Virus record (IMG/VR): IMGVR_UViG_3300030109_004106
Span: 12,934-57,223 of that record
DNA from: a virus
Length of the DNA: 44,290 bases
Direction: 5' to 3' (one strand)
Notes under the pieces: model-generated
What the model was told of the DNA's origin: nothing
Seen by the model: the letters and a program-made list of their open reading frames with translations, nothing else
Database searches by the model: none
Position numbers and translations under genes: made by a program
Shown here: positions 35,914-43,139 of the stretch, piece by piece
Numbering within the stretch: the first letter of the stretch is position 1
Layout: the number at the start of each line of letters is the position of its first letter

Positions 35914-36175
35914 TTTTAGGCCAGTTTATTTCTCCAGTTTCAACATTAACGTCAAAGCTACCATATTCTTTAACTAGCATATCTTGTATATTAGACACAT
36001 TTTCTTTAGCTTTAATTAAGTTATGAAGCATCTCATGTTTTTGTACTTCTATTTTACCTATATTAAACTGCAGTCCATTTATAGCGTTTACGGATTCTTG
36101 AACTTGCTTTAAGTGTTCTTCGGATATTTTTTCTGCTTTAGTTTTAAGTTCTACAACTTTATCTTTTTTTGCCAT
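35903..36175 (-). CDS. Small coiled-coil phage protein (90 aa)
   Basis: Residues 5-70 form one long amphipathic helix (HLKQVQESVNAINGLQFNIG, then KIEVQKHEMLHNLIKAKENV) and the end is a short hairpin, YGSFDVNVETGEINWP. I recall this LQ..IG.IE.QKHEMLH pattern in many marine phages, again without a function. It starts right after a 19-base A/T leader (minus-strand AATTAAATAAAATTAAATA) that also precedes GroEL. It is the first gene of the compact accessory block before terminase. It might be a chaperone-like or assembly helper. Confidence 0.72.
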   Translation of the reverse strand: MAKKDKVVELKTKAEKISEEHLKQVQESVNAINGLQFNIGKIEVQKHEMLHNLIKAKENVSNIQDMLVKEYGSFDVNVETGEINWPKNEK

Positions 36176-36177
36176 TT

Positions 36178-36196
36178 TATTTAATTTTATTTAATT
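36178..36196 (-). promoter_or_regulatory. A/T leader before the 90-aa coiled-coil gene
   Basis: Identical 19-base copy of the leader described at 42102-42120, two bases before the ATG at 36175. Likely a translation-enhancing leader; low complexity means chance identity cannot be ruled out. Confidence 0.3.
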
Positions 36197-36207
36197 ATTA
36201 ATTTTAT

Positions 36208-36987
36208 TTACTTTTCAAAATTTAATATTAATTTTATAGGATTAATATTATATAGTTCTGAATTATCTGAAATCGTTGTTTCGATTGGATCTTCAAAAAC
36301 AAGATCTTGATGGTCTGTGTCGAAAGCAGATATGCTTTTAATTGTACCAACAGGTTGATTAGCAAGCGTGTGTATTACATCGCCCGGAGCAAATACCAAG
36401 TCAGCATCTGGATCGTCATCACCACCCTTGTCTGTAGGTACTTCAACGGCCACACCGTCTGCGGTTGTACCACCTCTTGCTAAAACTGATGTTGAGAAAT
36501 TAATACTAGTACCATCAACACTCTTTACTAATCCAGCTACATATAATTTATCATATCCGACGCTACTACCAGATTCTGGTTCTCCTTCCACAACTACACC
36601 AGCACTTGAAAACGTGGAAGTAGAACTAGTGTAAACTTCAGCGGTTACTAATTTTCCAGCTGACGTTTCAGCATCACCGTCTAAATGAAATTGTGCAATA
36701 ACATTATTAAGCCAACCACCTGAGCTAACAGAGGATCTAACACTACCAAGATTTGTTGGAGCTGTGTTGCCTATTGATTTAGCGAAAACTAAAGAAATAT
36801 CATCATTACCTTGATCAGCTCCATCTTTACCTCTAACTATAGCTGTAATACCAATTAATCTAGCCGCACCTTTAGGTATTTCAAACTCAGTCCAATTAAA
36901 AAGAATAAAACCAGCATTAAAGTCTCCAGAGTGTTGATCAAGAGCTGGTATGGTAGGCTTTACTTCTACGTTAAAATATCTATTCAT
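36208..36987 (-). CDS. Beta-rich virion-type protein (259 aa)
   Basis: The 259-aa protein starts MNRYFNVEVKPTIPALDQHS and has an all-beta composition with many Ser, Thr, Gly and Asp. There is a distinctive middle (GTTADGVAVEVPTDKGGDDD) and a closing region LVFAPGDVIHTLANQPVGTI near 196-215. It has no signal peptide and no membrane helix. It follows a 113-aa protein after 12 bases and lies before the coiled-coil gene. I recall similar small virion proteins in marine phages. A head- or tail-decoration role is likely, but nothing in the sequence proves it. Confidence 0.65.
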   Translation of the reverse strand: MNRYFNVEVKPTIPALDQHSGDFNAGFILFNWTEFEIPKGAARLIGITAIVRGKDGADQGNDDISLVFAKSIGNTAPTNLGSVRSSVSSGGWLNNVIAQFHLDGDAETSAGKLVTAEVYTSSTSTFSSAGVVVEGEPESGSSVGYDKLYVAGLVKSVDGTSINFSTSVLARGGTTADGVAVEVPTDKGGDDDPDADLVFAPGDVIHTLANQPVGTIKSISAFDTDHQDLVFEDPIETTISDNSELYNINPIKLILNFEK

Positions 36988-36999
36988 AATTTTATTATA

Positions 37000-37341
37000 T
37001 TAACAATTAGTTCTTGATAGCACAACCCCAATGTTATTTATTTCTACAGTAGCACTTCTACCACCACTTGTGAATTTATAGAAACCAGCTGTAAATCTAT
37101 TTGGATCACGAGCTCTTTTACTAGAGAAAACTACATCATTAGCTACTGGGAAAGGCGCACTGCCATTGTGGTAAAATGTATTACCTGTACTATCACCACT
37201 ACACGCGTTAGAGTGGTTAGCTGCTACGGGCCCGCAATTAAACTGTGTGTAGTTTGCCGCCCTTCTACGCTCTCTTATTCCTTTAATTATTTGCCCCTTT
37301 TGTCTAGCGCTACTTGCACCCGAACTATTACCTAATGCCAT
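37000..37341 (-). CDS. Small basic Cys-containing virion-type protein (113 aa)
   Basis: I start the gene at the ATG at 37341 (MALGNSSGASSARQKGQIIK) because it shares one base with the stop of the upstream 221-aa gene (TAATG); the ATG at 37359 would overlap that gene. The protein has a basic start (GIRERRRAANYTQFNCGP), then NHSNACSGDSTGNTFYHNG, then a beta-rich end with KFTSGGRSATVEINNIGV and a final Cys. It looks like a compact virion component. The three Cys may form a disulfide or bind a metal. It lies in the block between the holin and terminase. I cannot name a family. Confidence 0.65.
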   Translation of the reverse strand: MALGNSSGASSARQKGQIIKGIRERRRAANYTQFNCGPVAANHSNACSGDSTGNTFYHNGSAPFPVANDVVFSSKRARDPNRFTAGFYKFTSGGRSATVEINNIGVVLSRTNC

Positions 37342-38006
37342 TATATACCGAAATAACAAATTGCACCTTTTGCATTATTTTGAAATGCAGTCCACCTACC
37401 GTATATTGTTAATCCAGCTGGATATTCTTGTCCAGCAGCTGTTATACCACCAGCGCCATGTTGCTCATCTAAAAATATTAAAGCTTGAGAACTTGGAGTT
37501 ATTTGTGCATCTAACGTTAGTGTAGTCGTGCCGTTAAAAGAAACTACTTTAACACCTTGTTGACTTGGACCTTTATATATTGGAACTGGAGTTTCAGCGA
37601 TTTCTATAACCATTGCATCACCACCTTCTTCATTTGCATCATCATTTACTAATAACACGTATTGACCAACTTTAACTTTTCCAGCTCCTGAAGTTGCTAA
37701 AGTTACATCACTACCAGCGGCAATTGTTCCATCTGTTACGTGACTAGCAAAAATACCATTAAAGTTAAAATAGTTATTACCAGCTACTTCTAGATCATCA
37801 CCAGTACTTCCGGATATAGCAACAAAATTAGGTCCATTTTCATCTAGTTTTTCTGGAGTTAATATTGTTGGTATGCTAGCATCCTCTAAGAATGTTATAG
37901 CACATATAACTTTTCCCACCGGCGGTACTATTGTTTGTGCTATATCAGAATATGCGCTACCTAGTTGTCCGAAGTTATAAGCAACTCCTGTTGAATTTAT
38001 TCCCAT
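37341..38006 (-). CDS. Beta-rich head-decoration-type protein (221 aa)
   Basis: The 221-aa protein reads TIVPPVGKVICAITFLEDAS at about 26-45 and ends PAGLTIYGRWTAFQNNAKGA then ICYFGI. The combination of P..GKVI.AI.FLED and ...YGRWT...GAI.YFG is what I remember of small virion surface proteins in marine phages, sometimes numerous in the head. It has no helix longer than a few turns, and no membrane segment. It is joined to the 113-aa gene by TAATG and starts three bases after the holin stop. A head decoration or fibre role is plausible; the evidence is composition and resemblance. Confidence 0.65.
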   Translation of the reverse strand: MGINSTGVAYNFGQLGSAYSDIAQTIVPPVGKVICAITFLEDASIPTILTPEKLDENGPNFVAISGSTGDDLEVAGNNYFNFNGIFASHVTDGTIAAGSDVTLATSGAGKVKVGQYVLLVNDDANEEGGDAMVIEIAETPVPIYKGPSQQGVKVVSFNGTTTLTLDAQITPSSQALIFLDEQHGAGGITAAGQEYPAGLTIYGRWTAFQNNAKGAICYFGI

Positions 38007-38009
38007 AAT

Positions 38010-38432
38010 TTATTTATTATTTGTTTGTTCATTTTTTTTTGACGATCCTCCAAAAAAGAAATCGACAACTGTATTAACTTTGGCACTCATAGCACCGAAT
38101 ATTGTTGAGATAAAACTTATCTCAAACTCTCCAAGATCTAAATCACCCATCACAAAAACCCTAAACATCATAAAGCTTAATCCAAAGTACGCAGCCGTAA
38201 ATAACGTTGCAAGTACTTTTTGAATAAATGCGTCGTCTTTGTACATATCTCTAGCGCTCTTTCTGTCTTCGACTTCTTTTGCGAACGCTTCTTTTTCAGC
38301 TTCGAGTAATAACGTTTTGAGAGCAAGCTTGGCTTCATCTCTTTCTTTGTCCGTTGTAATAACTTTATCAAGTATTCCTTCTGCATTATTAACTACTTTA
38401 CTGAATAAACTACCAATTACATTTCCTATCAT
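38010..38432 (-). CDS. Holin, 3TM / GTA-type-like
   Basis: The 140-aa protein has an amphipathic charged N-terminal half (AEGILDKVITTDKERDEAKL), then two clear hydrophobic helices at about 70-94 (FIQKVLATLFTAAYFGLSFM) and 104-126 (ISFISTIFGAMSAKV), separated by GDLDLGEF, and a basic tail. This layout matches the holin family seen in gene-transfer agents and many marine phages. Holins form pores in the inner membrane that time lysis. It overlaps the winged-helix gene by four bases (ATGA). The endolysin partner is not clear; the DUF5675 protein or the HExxH protein could act with it. Confidence 0.75.
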   Translation of the reverse strand: MIGNVIGSLFSKVVNNAEGILDKVITTDKERDEAKLALKTLLLEAEKEAFAKEVEDRKSARDMYKDDAFIQKVLATLFTAAYFGLSFMMFRVFVMGDLDLGEFEISFISTIFGAMSAKVNTVVDFFFGGSSKKNEQTNNK

Positions 38433-38869
38433 CTTTCATTATCTTTAATCATATCATCGATAGACTTATTCATTACCTTATCGGTGTACGATTTGTTATT
38501 AAAAAATATACTCTTTTCAGAAGTAGGTATATCTTCTTCACCTAAGAGTATTCTATATATTCTACTTATTAAGTGCGAACACTTAAAGGAGGTTTTGAAT
38601 ACAGAGTATTTGATGGTTGTTCTGTTTCTGTGTCTCCACGTTTCTATCCAACCATTCCTCCTTAATTTTTCCCAACGGTTCTTATCCCAACTCATGGTAT
38701 ATGTTCCGTCAATAAATTCATTTCTTGTAAAACGCCCCTTGCAATCTAAATATATTAAGAGTTCAAGATCCGCGTCTGTTAACCCGTAAGTTTTACAGGC
38801 CCATTTTCTAACGAGCCTGTAATACTTAAGGATTTGTAAGTCACGTAAATCGTGACTAGTTAGCCGCAT
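38429..38869 (-). CDS. Winged-helix DNA-binding protein (MarR-like)
   Basis: The 146-aa protein reads LRDLQILKYYRLVRKWACKT at its start, then a helix-turn-helix candidate in LTDADLELLIYLDCKGRFTR (30-49) with NRWEKLRRNGWIETWRHRNR (64-83) as a recognition helix and a wing-like strand TTIKYSVFKTS. The DLELLIYL...R pattern is like MarR-type winged helices. It starts at the TAATG stop of the 128-aa gene and overlaps the holin by ATGA, so it is produced with late genes. A late transcription regulator, perhaps acting on the intergenic motifs, is a guess. I recall similar proteins in Bacteroidota phages. Confidence 0.65.
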   Translation of the reverse strand: MRLTSHDLRDLQILKYYRLVRKWACKTYGLTDADLELLIYLDCKGRFTRNEFIDGTYTMSWDKNRWEKLRRNGWIETWRHRNRTTIKYSVFKTSFKCSHLISRIYRILLGEEDIPTSEKSIFFNNKSYTDKVMNKSIDDMIKDNER

Positions 38870-39255
38870 TAATATCCAGCTTGACCTATAGCTACAGCAG
38901 TAACATCATGACTAAAGAATATAGTATCTTTTGTTTGGTCGTTACCTTCTATACTACTAGCGTTGTGAGTCGTAGTAGCCATATCGCCCATTACTGTTAA
39001 CGGAGCTTTATTGTGAGAATAACCATTAGCGTAAGAAACTAATTCTTGCATAACTTCTTTTAACTTACCCCTTGTTACAGTTAAAGTTACTTTTTGATTA
39101 TTCACTACGCCTTTTTTATTAAGATAAAGCTCTAGTGTTGTAATTGCAACAGGTACTATTCCAGCAATAGCATCAACAGGTATAGCAACTGAAGCCGAGA
39201 TATCATCGTCAGCATCTTCGTTTGCGACGTCTCTAAAGTAAAAAAATTTTCTCAT
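38869..39255 (-). CDS. YFR-family virion-type protein (128 aa), paralogue of the 293-aa protein
   Basis: The protein begins MRKFFYFRDVANEDADDD, as the 293-aa protein next to it begins MEKYLYFRTVPDEANDGV. The two share YFR.V..E..D, the strand L.LY, VT.G...EVMQ, and a DM.TT block, so one is probably a duplication of the other's N-terminal domain. The fold is likely a small beta/alpha domain. No catalytic residue is visible. The gene lies between the 293-aa paralogue (35-base gap) and the winged-helix gene (TAATG). I recall similar proteins in marine phages as a virion family, but a function is not known to me. Confidence 0.7.
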   Translation of the reverse strand: MRKFFYFRDVANEDADDDISASVAIPVDAIAGIVPVAITTLELYLNKKGVVNNQKVTLTVTRGKLKEVMQELVSYANGYSHNKAPLTVMGDMATTTHNASSIEGNDQTKDTIFFSHDVTAVAIGQAGY

Positions 39256-39290
39256 TTGTTTAAATTTTTAATTGTTAATAATTCAGTTCA

Positions 39291-40172
39291 CTATATTGCT
39301 ACAGCAGCTGGTCCATACCATTTAAGATATACTCCAATTTTAGGAGTACCAGTGCAGTTAACAGAACTTTCTTTTACAGTTATGTGAAAGAATGATTCTG
39401 CAGTACCTCTATCAAGTGGTGACTCGTGACTAATCAAAGTACCACCAGTAATTGTGTCTCCTAATATATCACCAGTACCAAAGTTAAGATCTGAGTTTGG
39501 AAGTGAAGCGCTACCAGCAGTATCAGCACCAATAATCTCTGTTCCAGCAGCAGCAGCATTAGAAGCTACTACAGCTGTATGCACGTTTAAAGCGCAAGAA
39601 GCGTCAGCACTACCAGATAATTCAACAGCTGTTATAGAGCCTTCAACTAGCGTTGCTTGTGCAGGTATTGAAATGCTTAAGTTAGAAAAGCAGTCGTTAT
39701 CTGCAATAGCGCCAGTTGGTATATCTACTATTTCATAGTATTCATGTACACCATGAACCGATGTTGGTTGCACAGTAATATCTCCACAAGAAGTAATACT
39801 ACCATGTATATAGCTAGCAAGTACAGTTTGATCGTTTTCAGCTGTAACAGCTGAATCAGTTGTTACCATGTCATCTGCAATAGTTATAAATCCATTACTA
39901 TGAGGACCCTCGTTAATTGCATCTGTAATAGCTTGCATTACTTCAAAGTGATCACCTTCGGTTACATTTAAATTAACAGAATCTCTTAACACGTTATCAC
40001 CTTTAGCTAACGCTGGAGTAAAGTACAAAGTAAGTACACCATCGTTTGTTGGTTGTATAGCAGTTAATGAGCTTGCTGGAAATAAAAATGAAGATGGATT
40101 ACTTGTTTTTAGACCAGTAACACCATCATTAGCTTCGTCTGGCACTGTTCTAAAATATAAATATTTTTCCAT
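39291..40172 (-). CDS. YFR-family virion-type protein (293 aa)
   Basis: Residues 1-125 match the 128-aa neighbour, including YLYFRTVPDEANDG and the VT.GDHFEVMQAITDAI segment. The C-terminal 160 residues add a beta-rich domain, starting VHEYYEIVDIPTGAIADNDC and ending SFFHITVKESSVNCTGTPKI then GVYLKWYG. Four Cys lie in this second domain. The protein has no signal peptide. It is the first structural-type gene behind the chaperonin pair, after a 119-base gap. Its position suggests a head or head-surface component whose folding could need the chaperonin. That is inference. Confidence 0.68.
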   Translation of the reverse strand: MEKYLYFRTVPDEANDGVTGLKTSNPSSFLFPASSLTAIQPTNDGVLTLYFTPALAKGDNVLRDSVNLNVTEGDHFEVMQAITDAINEGPHSNGFITIADDMVTTDSAVTAENDQTVLASYIHGSITSCGDITVQPTSVHGVHEYYEIVDIPTGAIADNDCFSNLSISIPAQATLVEGSITAVELSGSADASCALNVHTAVVASNAAAAGTEIIGADTAGSASLPNSDLNFGTGDILGDTITGGTLISHESPLDRGTAESFFHITVKESSVNCTGTPKIGVYLKWYGPAAVAI

Positions 40173-40291
40173 ATTTTTTTATTTTTTATGATTATTAATT
40201 AATTGATTTTGATTTTATGTTTATTGTTTACGGTTTATAGTTTATGTATAATCTACTTTAATAGTAATTACACACTTTTTAAGAATAGTAA
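40173..40291. other. Intergenic region with 11-bp direct repeat
   Basis: This 119-base A/T-rich gap is one of the longest in the late unit. It contains AATAGTAATTA, which occurs at 40260-40270 and again at 40284-40294 (the second copy running into the GroES stop). A variant of the intergenic motif (CATAAACTATAAA on the minus strand, near 40236-40246) is also present. It could hold a promoter for the virion genes behind GroES; no hairpin terminator was found. Confidence 0.35.
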
Positions 40292-40549
40292 TTATTCTAC
40301 TATAACTATATCTCTAGAACGTATAACTCGATACATAACATCGTTATATGCTATATCATGTCCTGCTAGTGCGTCATAATATATAGTATCACCTTTACTA
40401 ACAACAGGAACATCGTTGCCTGTAGAAATAACTTTAGATTTTTTGTATCTGTTTGTTTCATCTGTTTCATCTGTTAATATTAAACCACCAACTTTCTTTG
40501 GCCCTTCTTTTACTATATCAACTATTACGTAATCGTTAACTGCCTGCAT
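40292..40549 (-). CDS. groES: GroES co-chaperonin (phage-encoded)
   Basis: The 85-aa protein begins QAVNDYVIVDIVKEGPKKVG, with a mobile-loop-like segment containing GGLILTDETDETNRYKK around 21-37, then KVISTGNDVPVVSKGDTIYY and a closing DVMYRVIRSRDIVIVE. Length and order match a short GroES (about 95 aa in bacteria). The GLIL tripeptide region stands where the IVL loop docks onto GroEL. The gene overlaps the GroEL end by 14 bases, so both are translated together. It caps the chaperonin ring and probably adapts it for phage proteins. Confidence 0.88.
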   Translation of the reverse strand: MQAVNDYVIVDIVKEGPKKVGGLILTDETDETNRYKKSKVISTGNDVPVVSKGDTIYYDALAGHDIAYNDVMYRVIRSRDIVIVE

Positions 40550-42101
40550 TTTCTATTCTTATATTTGATATTACACAATCTGCTGACATTACGGTTAAGG
40601 CTACACTCACAGCATTTTTAAGTGCAGACTTAGTTACAAGCACTGGATCAATAATACCATTATCAACCATCTTTACAAAGTCACCAGTTATAACATTACA
40701 GCCATAACCTTCTTTCATGTTAGTATTAAGTTTCATACCTGCATTATCCATTATAGTATTAAATGGTGAAGATAAAGCATTTAACAATACCTTACCAGCA
40801 TCGCTGGTCGAAATTTTTTGAGATGCATTTAATAGTGCTATACCACCTCCAGGTACAATACCTTCTTGCAGTGCAGCCTTAGTAGCGTATATAGCATCTT
40901 CAACTCTATCTTTCTTTTCTTTAAGTTCTACCTTAGAATTAGCACCCACTTTAATTATACCAACACTACCTGACAACATAGCCAACCTATCTTCTAGTTT
41001 CTTTTTAATAAAACCATTTGATTCATCAGCTAGCTTACTATTAAGCTCATCTATTCTACCTTCAATACCTTCAGTCATACCCTCAAGGGTTAGCACGGTA
41101 TTTCTTTGTTCTGTTACAGCAAACTCAGCTTCACCTAAATGCTCTGGCTTCATAAGATCTAGATCATCTCCTAGCTCTTCATTAAATGCTGTAGCGCCTG
41201 TAAGTATAGCTAAATCTTCTGTAGCATCTTTTTTAGTAGGACCAAAGCCTGGTAAATCAATAATGTTTATTTTTATATTACCTTTTACTTTATTCATTAG
41301 CAGTGCAGCTTTAACTTGTTGAGCTACTGGAGCTACAATAAGTAAAGATCTATTGTTTTTAATAACGTATTCTAATATATCTTGTATTTTTCTTACGTTA
41401 GGTATTTCAGAAGAACATACTAGTACTAGTGGATTATCTAGTTCACATGTTTGTTTTTCGGTATTAGTTACAAAATGAGGTGATGTAAGACCACAATCTA
41501 CTTTAACACCATCTACTATTTCAACATAAGTTTCTTCGCTAGGTGATTCTTCCATCAGCACAACACCTTGTTTACCAACCTTATCATAAGCTTCAGCTAT
41601 AATAGCTCCTAGCTCTTTATCGTTGTTACACGATATAGCACTAACAGCTTCAAGCATATCACCTTTAACATCTATAGCTATGTTATTAAGATATTTAACA
41701 ACATCTTCTAGTGTTTGGTTTACTCCATCTTTTATTTCTCTGATTGTAAGACCATCTGCGACCGCAGCGTCTATTTGTTTGATTAATGCTTCAGCTAATA
41801 CTGTAGCGGTTGTTGTGCCATCACCAGCGTCACGCACTGTGTTTCTAGCAGCTTCTTTAATTAGAGTAGCACCCATGTTTTCTACCGGATCTAACAAGAC
41901 TACGCTTTCTGCAACGGTTACACCATCTTTTGTTATGACCGGTTTGCCACGACCGTCTTCGTAGATAACGCATTTACCTGACGCTCCTAATGTAGATTTA
42001 ACGGCTTGGGCAAGTTTGTTTACTCCTTTAATTACTCTATCCTTGGCTTCACCTCCAAAGTCGAGGTTCTTCACCAATTCACTTGGTAAGTTATATTCCA
42101 T
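40536..42101 (-). CDS. groEL: GroEL chaperonin (phage-encoded)
   Basis: The 521-aa protein has the full chaperonin layout: TKDGVTVAESV at 58-68 (Asp59 as in the nucleotide pocket), the ATP-binding segment DAGDGTTTATVL at 91-102 (Asp94), a complete apical domain, KEKKDRVEDAIYATKAALQE with the catalytic-like Asp402 within RVEDA, and GGGIALL at 418-424. The ATPase residues are therefore kept. It ends ADCVISNIRIENAGS and lacks the Gly/Met-rich tail of bacterial GroEL, a small oddity. It is followed by GroES with a 14-base overlap. The protein folds other proteins in the cytoplasm. The presence of a full pair suggests the phage needs it for its capsid or giant tail proteins. Confidence 0.93.
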   Translation of the reverse strand: MEYNLPSELVKNLDFGGEAKDRVIKGVNKLAQAVKSTLGASGKCVIYEDGRGKPVITKDGVTVAESVVLLDPVENMGATLIKEAARNTVRDAGDGTTTATVLAEALIKQIDAAVADGLTIREIKDGVNQTLEDVVKYLNNIAIDVKGDMLEAVSAISCNNDKELGAIIAEAYDKVGKQGVVLMEESPSEETYVEIVDGVKVDCGLTSPHFVTNTEKQTCELDNPLVLVCSSEIPNVRKIQDILEYVIKNNRSLLIVAPVAQQVKAALLMNKVKGNIKINIIDLPGFGPTKKDATEDLAILTGATAFNEELGDDLDLMKPEHLGEAEFAVTEQRNTVLTLEGMTEGIEGRIDELNSKLADESNGFIKKKLEDRLAMLSGSVGIIKVGANSKVELKEKKDRVEDAIYATKAALQEGIVPGGGIALLNASQKISTSDAGKVLLNALSSPFNTIMDNAGMKLNTNMKEGYGCNVITGDFVKMVDNGIIDPVLVTKSALKNAVSVALTVMSADCVISNIRIENAGS

Positions 42102-42120
42102 TATTTAATTTTATTTAATT
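42102..42120 (-). promoter_or_regulatory. A/T leader before groEL, shared with the gene at 36175
   Basis: The 19-base run AATTAAATAAAATTAAATA (minus strand) sits directly in front of the GroEL start, and an identical 19-base copy is at 36178-36196, before the 90-aa coiled-coil gene. No Shine-Dalgarno sequence is present. An A/T-rich leader is the usual signal in Bacteroidota, so this is likely a translation-initiation region. Confidence 0.35.
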
Positions 42121-42124
42121 TAAT

Positions 42125-42493
42125 TTATTCTTTTTCAGCTGCTATTGCTTCAGCTTCCCACGGATGGTTAGGGTGACCTTCCGGCCACCTACCATTTGGT
42201 CCGTCGATAACGGCTTCGCCGTCTACTTCTTTGCGAAAGTAAAGTTTACCTTCCCACATTACTGTATCATCATTGTATGAAGCTCTACCCTCTTCCATTT
42301 GCTCGATGTGTTTCATCTCGTGCTTGATAGCTCTTCTACCTAAATTGCTATTTAAGTCAACATCTTCATCTATATATATAGTGCCATCCATATTTGCCTC
42401 TGCTATTACGTCATTATCTAGTTTTTTCTTAAATAATTGCGTTTTACCAGGTATATTATACTTATTTCTTGATGATCCTAACTTAAATGCCAT
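42125..42493 (-). CDS. HExxH metallopeptidase-like protein
   Basis: The 122-aa protein has the zincin motif in IKHEMKHIEQM: HEMKH is at 58-62. A possible third ligand Glu lies in PWEAEAIAAE near 111-120. The arrangement of HExxH then E..EA about 50 residues on is like minigluzincins and the DUF4157 group. It starts MAFKLGSSRNKYN, as the 102-aa protein two genes away starts MAFKLKRNRKANKK. It starts one base after the stop of the 97-aa gene, upstream of GroEL. It may act as a head-maturation or cell-wall protease. It is too short for a classic prohead protease, so the role is open. Confidence 0.7.
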   Translation of the reverse strand: MAFKLGSSRNKYNIPGKTQLFKKKLDNDVIAEANMDGTIYIDEDVDLNSNLGRRAIKHEMKHIEQMEEGRASYNDDTVMWEGKLYFRKEVDGEAVIDGPNGRWPEGHPNHPWEAEAIAAEKE

Positions 42494-42494
42494 G

Positions 42495-42788
42495 TTAATT
42501 GAAAGTTTTTACGACTTTTGGGCCCTTAACGTACTCTAATTTCTTCTCAAAGTGCTCAACACTGCCGTTTATTGCAGCTTCTGCGCCTTCCATAGTCTCT
42601 CTACGCGTAATATCTACCCAAGATTCTTCGTTATCGGGCTTATTTACCTCTGTTTGGTAAAACCCGTTAGGTAATTGTGTTATTCTCCAGTTTTTTTTGT
42701 CAGCTAAGTGCCTCCACTCTGCTAATTGCTTGTCTGAAATTTTAGGTTCTGTAGTATATGTACTACTTTTATAGTATATGTATGTCAT
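42495..42788 (-). CDS. Small phage protein of unknown function (97 aa)
   Basis: The protein reads MTYIYYKSSTYTTEPKISDK, then LAEWRHLADKKNWRITQLPN, then GFYQTEVNKPDNEESWVDIT and RRETMEGAEAAINGSVEHFE. It appears alpha/beta with a charged C-terminal helix and no membrane segment. I do not recognise a domain. It lies one base before the HExxH gene and after the 102-aa protein. It could be an accessory of the peptidase, but nothing in the sequence shows it. Confidence 0.6.
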   Translation of the reverse strand: MTYIYYKSSTYTTEPKISDKQLAEWRHLADKKNWRITQLPNGFYQTEVNKPDNEESWVDITRRETMEGAEAAINGSVEHFEKKLEYVKGPKVVKTFN

Positions 42789-42830
42789 GTTTTTGGTTTT
42801 ATTAATTAAATGGTATAAGGATTTTCCTTA

Positions 42831-43139
42831 TTACTTTTTTCTATTATCTATTCTTCCTCTTCTATACATACCTGCAGCTGATTGCAGGTGTCCCATGTTT
42901 AAATCTTCTAGATTATTATCTCCATTATAAATAGAAATAGATTGTTCGTTTTGTTTTTGGTTGTTTAGCTTTTTGGTTTCTATTTTGTTAGTACGCTTTT
43001 TATCTAAAGCAACCAATATTCTATCCATCTCAGCCTCTTCAGCTTCAGTTAAAGACTTTTTAGCTTTTAATTCTTTTAGTCTTTTTAGTAAAACTGTTTT
43101 TTTATTTGCTTTACGGTTTCTTTTTAATTTAAATGCCAT
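42831..43139 (-). CDS. Small basic coiled-coil protein (102 aa)
   Basis: I start at the ATG at 43139 (MAFKLKRNRKANKKTVLLKR) because it shares one base with the stop of the 153-aa gene (TAATG). The upstream ATG at 43169 would overlap that gene. The protein has a very basic start, then a charged helix KKSLTEAEEAEMDRILVALD, an Asn/Gln-rich linker, and an Arg-rich end GMYRRGRIDNRKK. It shares MAFKL with the HExxH protein. It may bind nucleic acid or be a small virion protein. The family is not known to me. Confidence 0.6.
   Translation of the reverse strand: MAFKLKRNRKANKKTVLLKRLKELKAKKSLTEAEEAEMDRILVALDKKRTNKIETKKLNNQKQNEQSISIYNGDNNLEDLNMGHLQSAAGMYRRGRIDNRKK

Noticed and set aside
37342-37359. 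Earlier ATG at 37359 for the 113-aa protein
   Set aside because: It would overlap the upstream gene, while the ATG at 37341 forms the TAATG junction used repeatedly in this unit.
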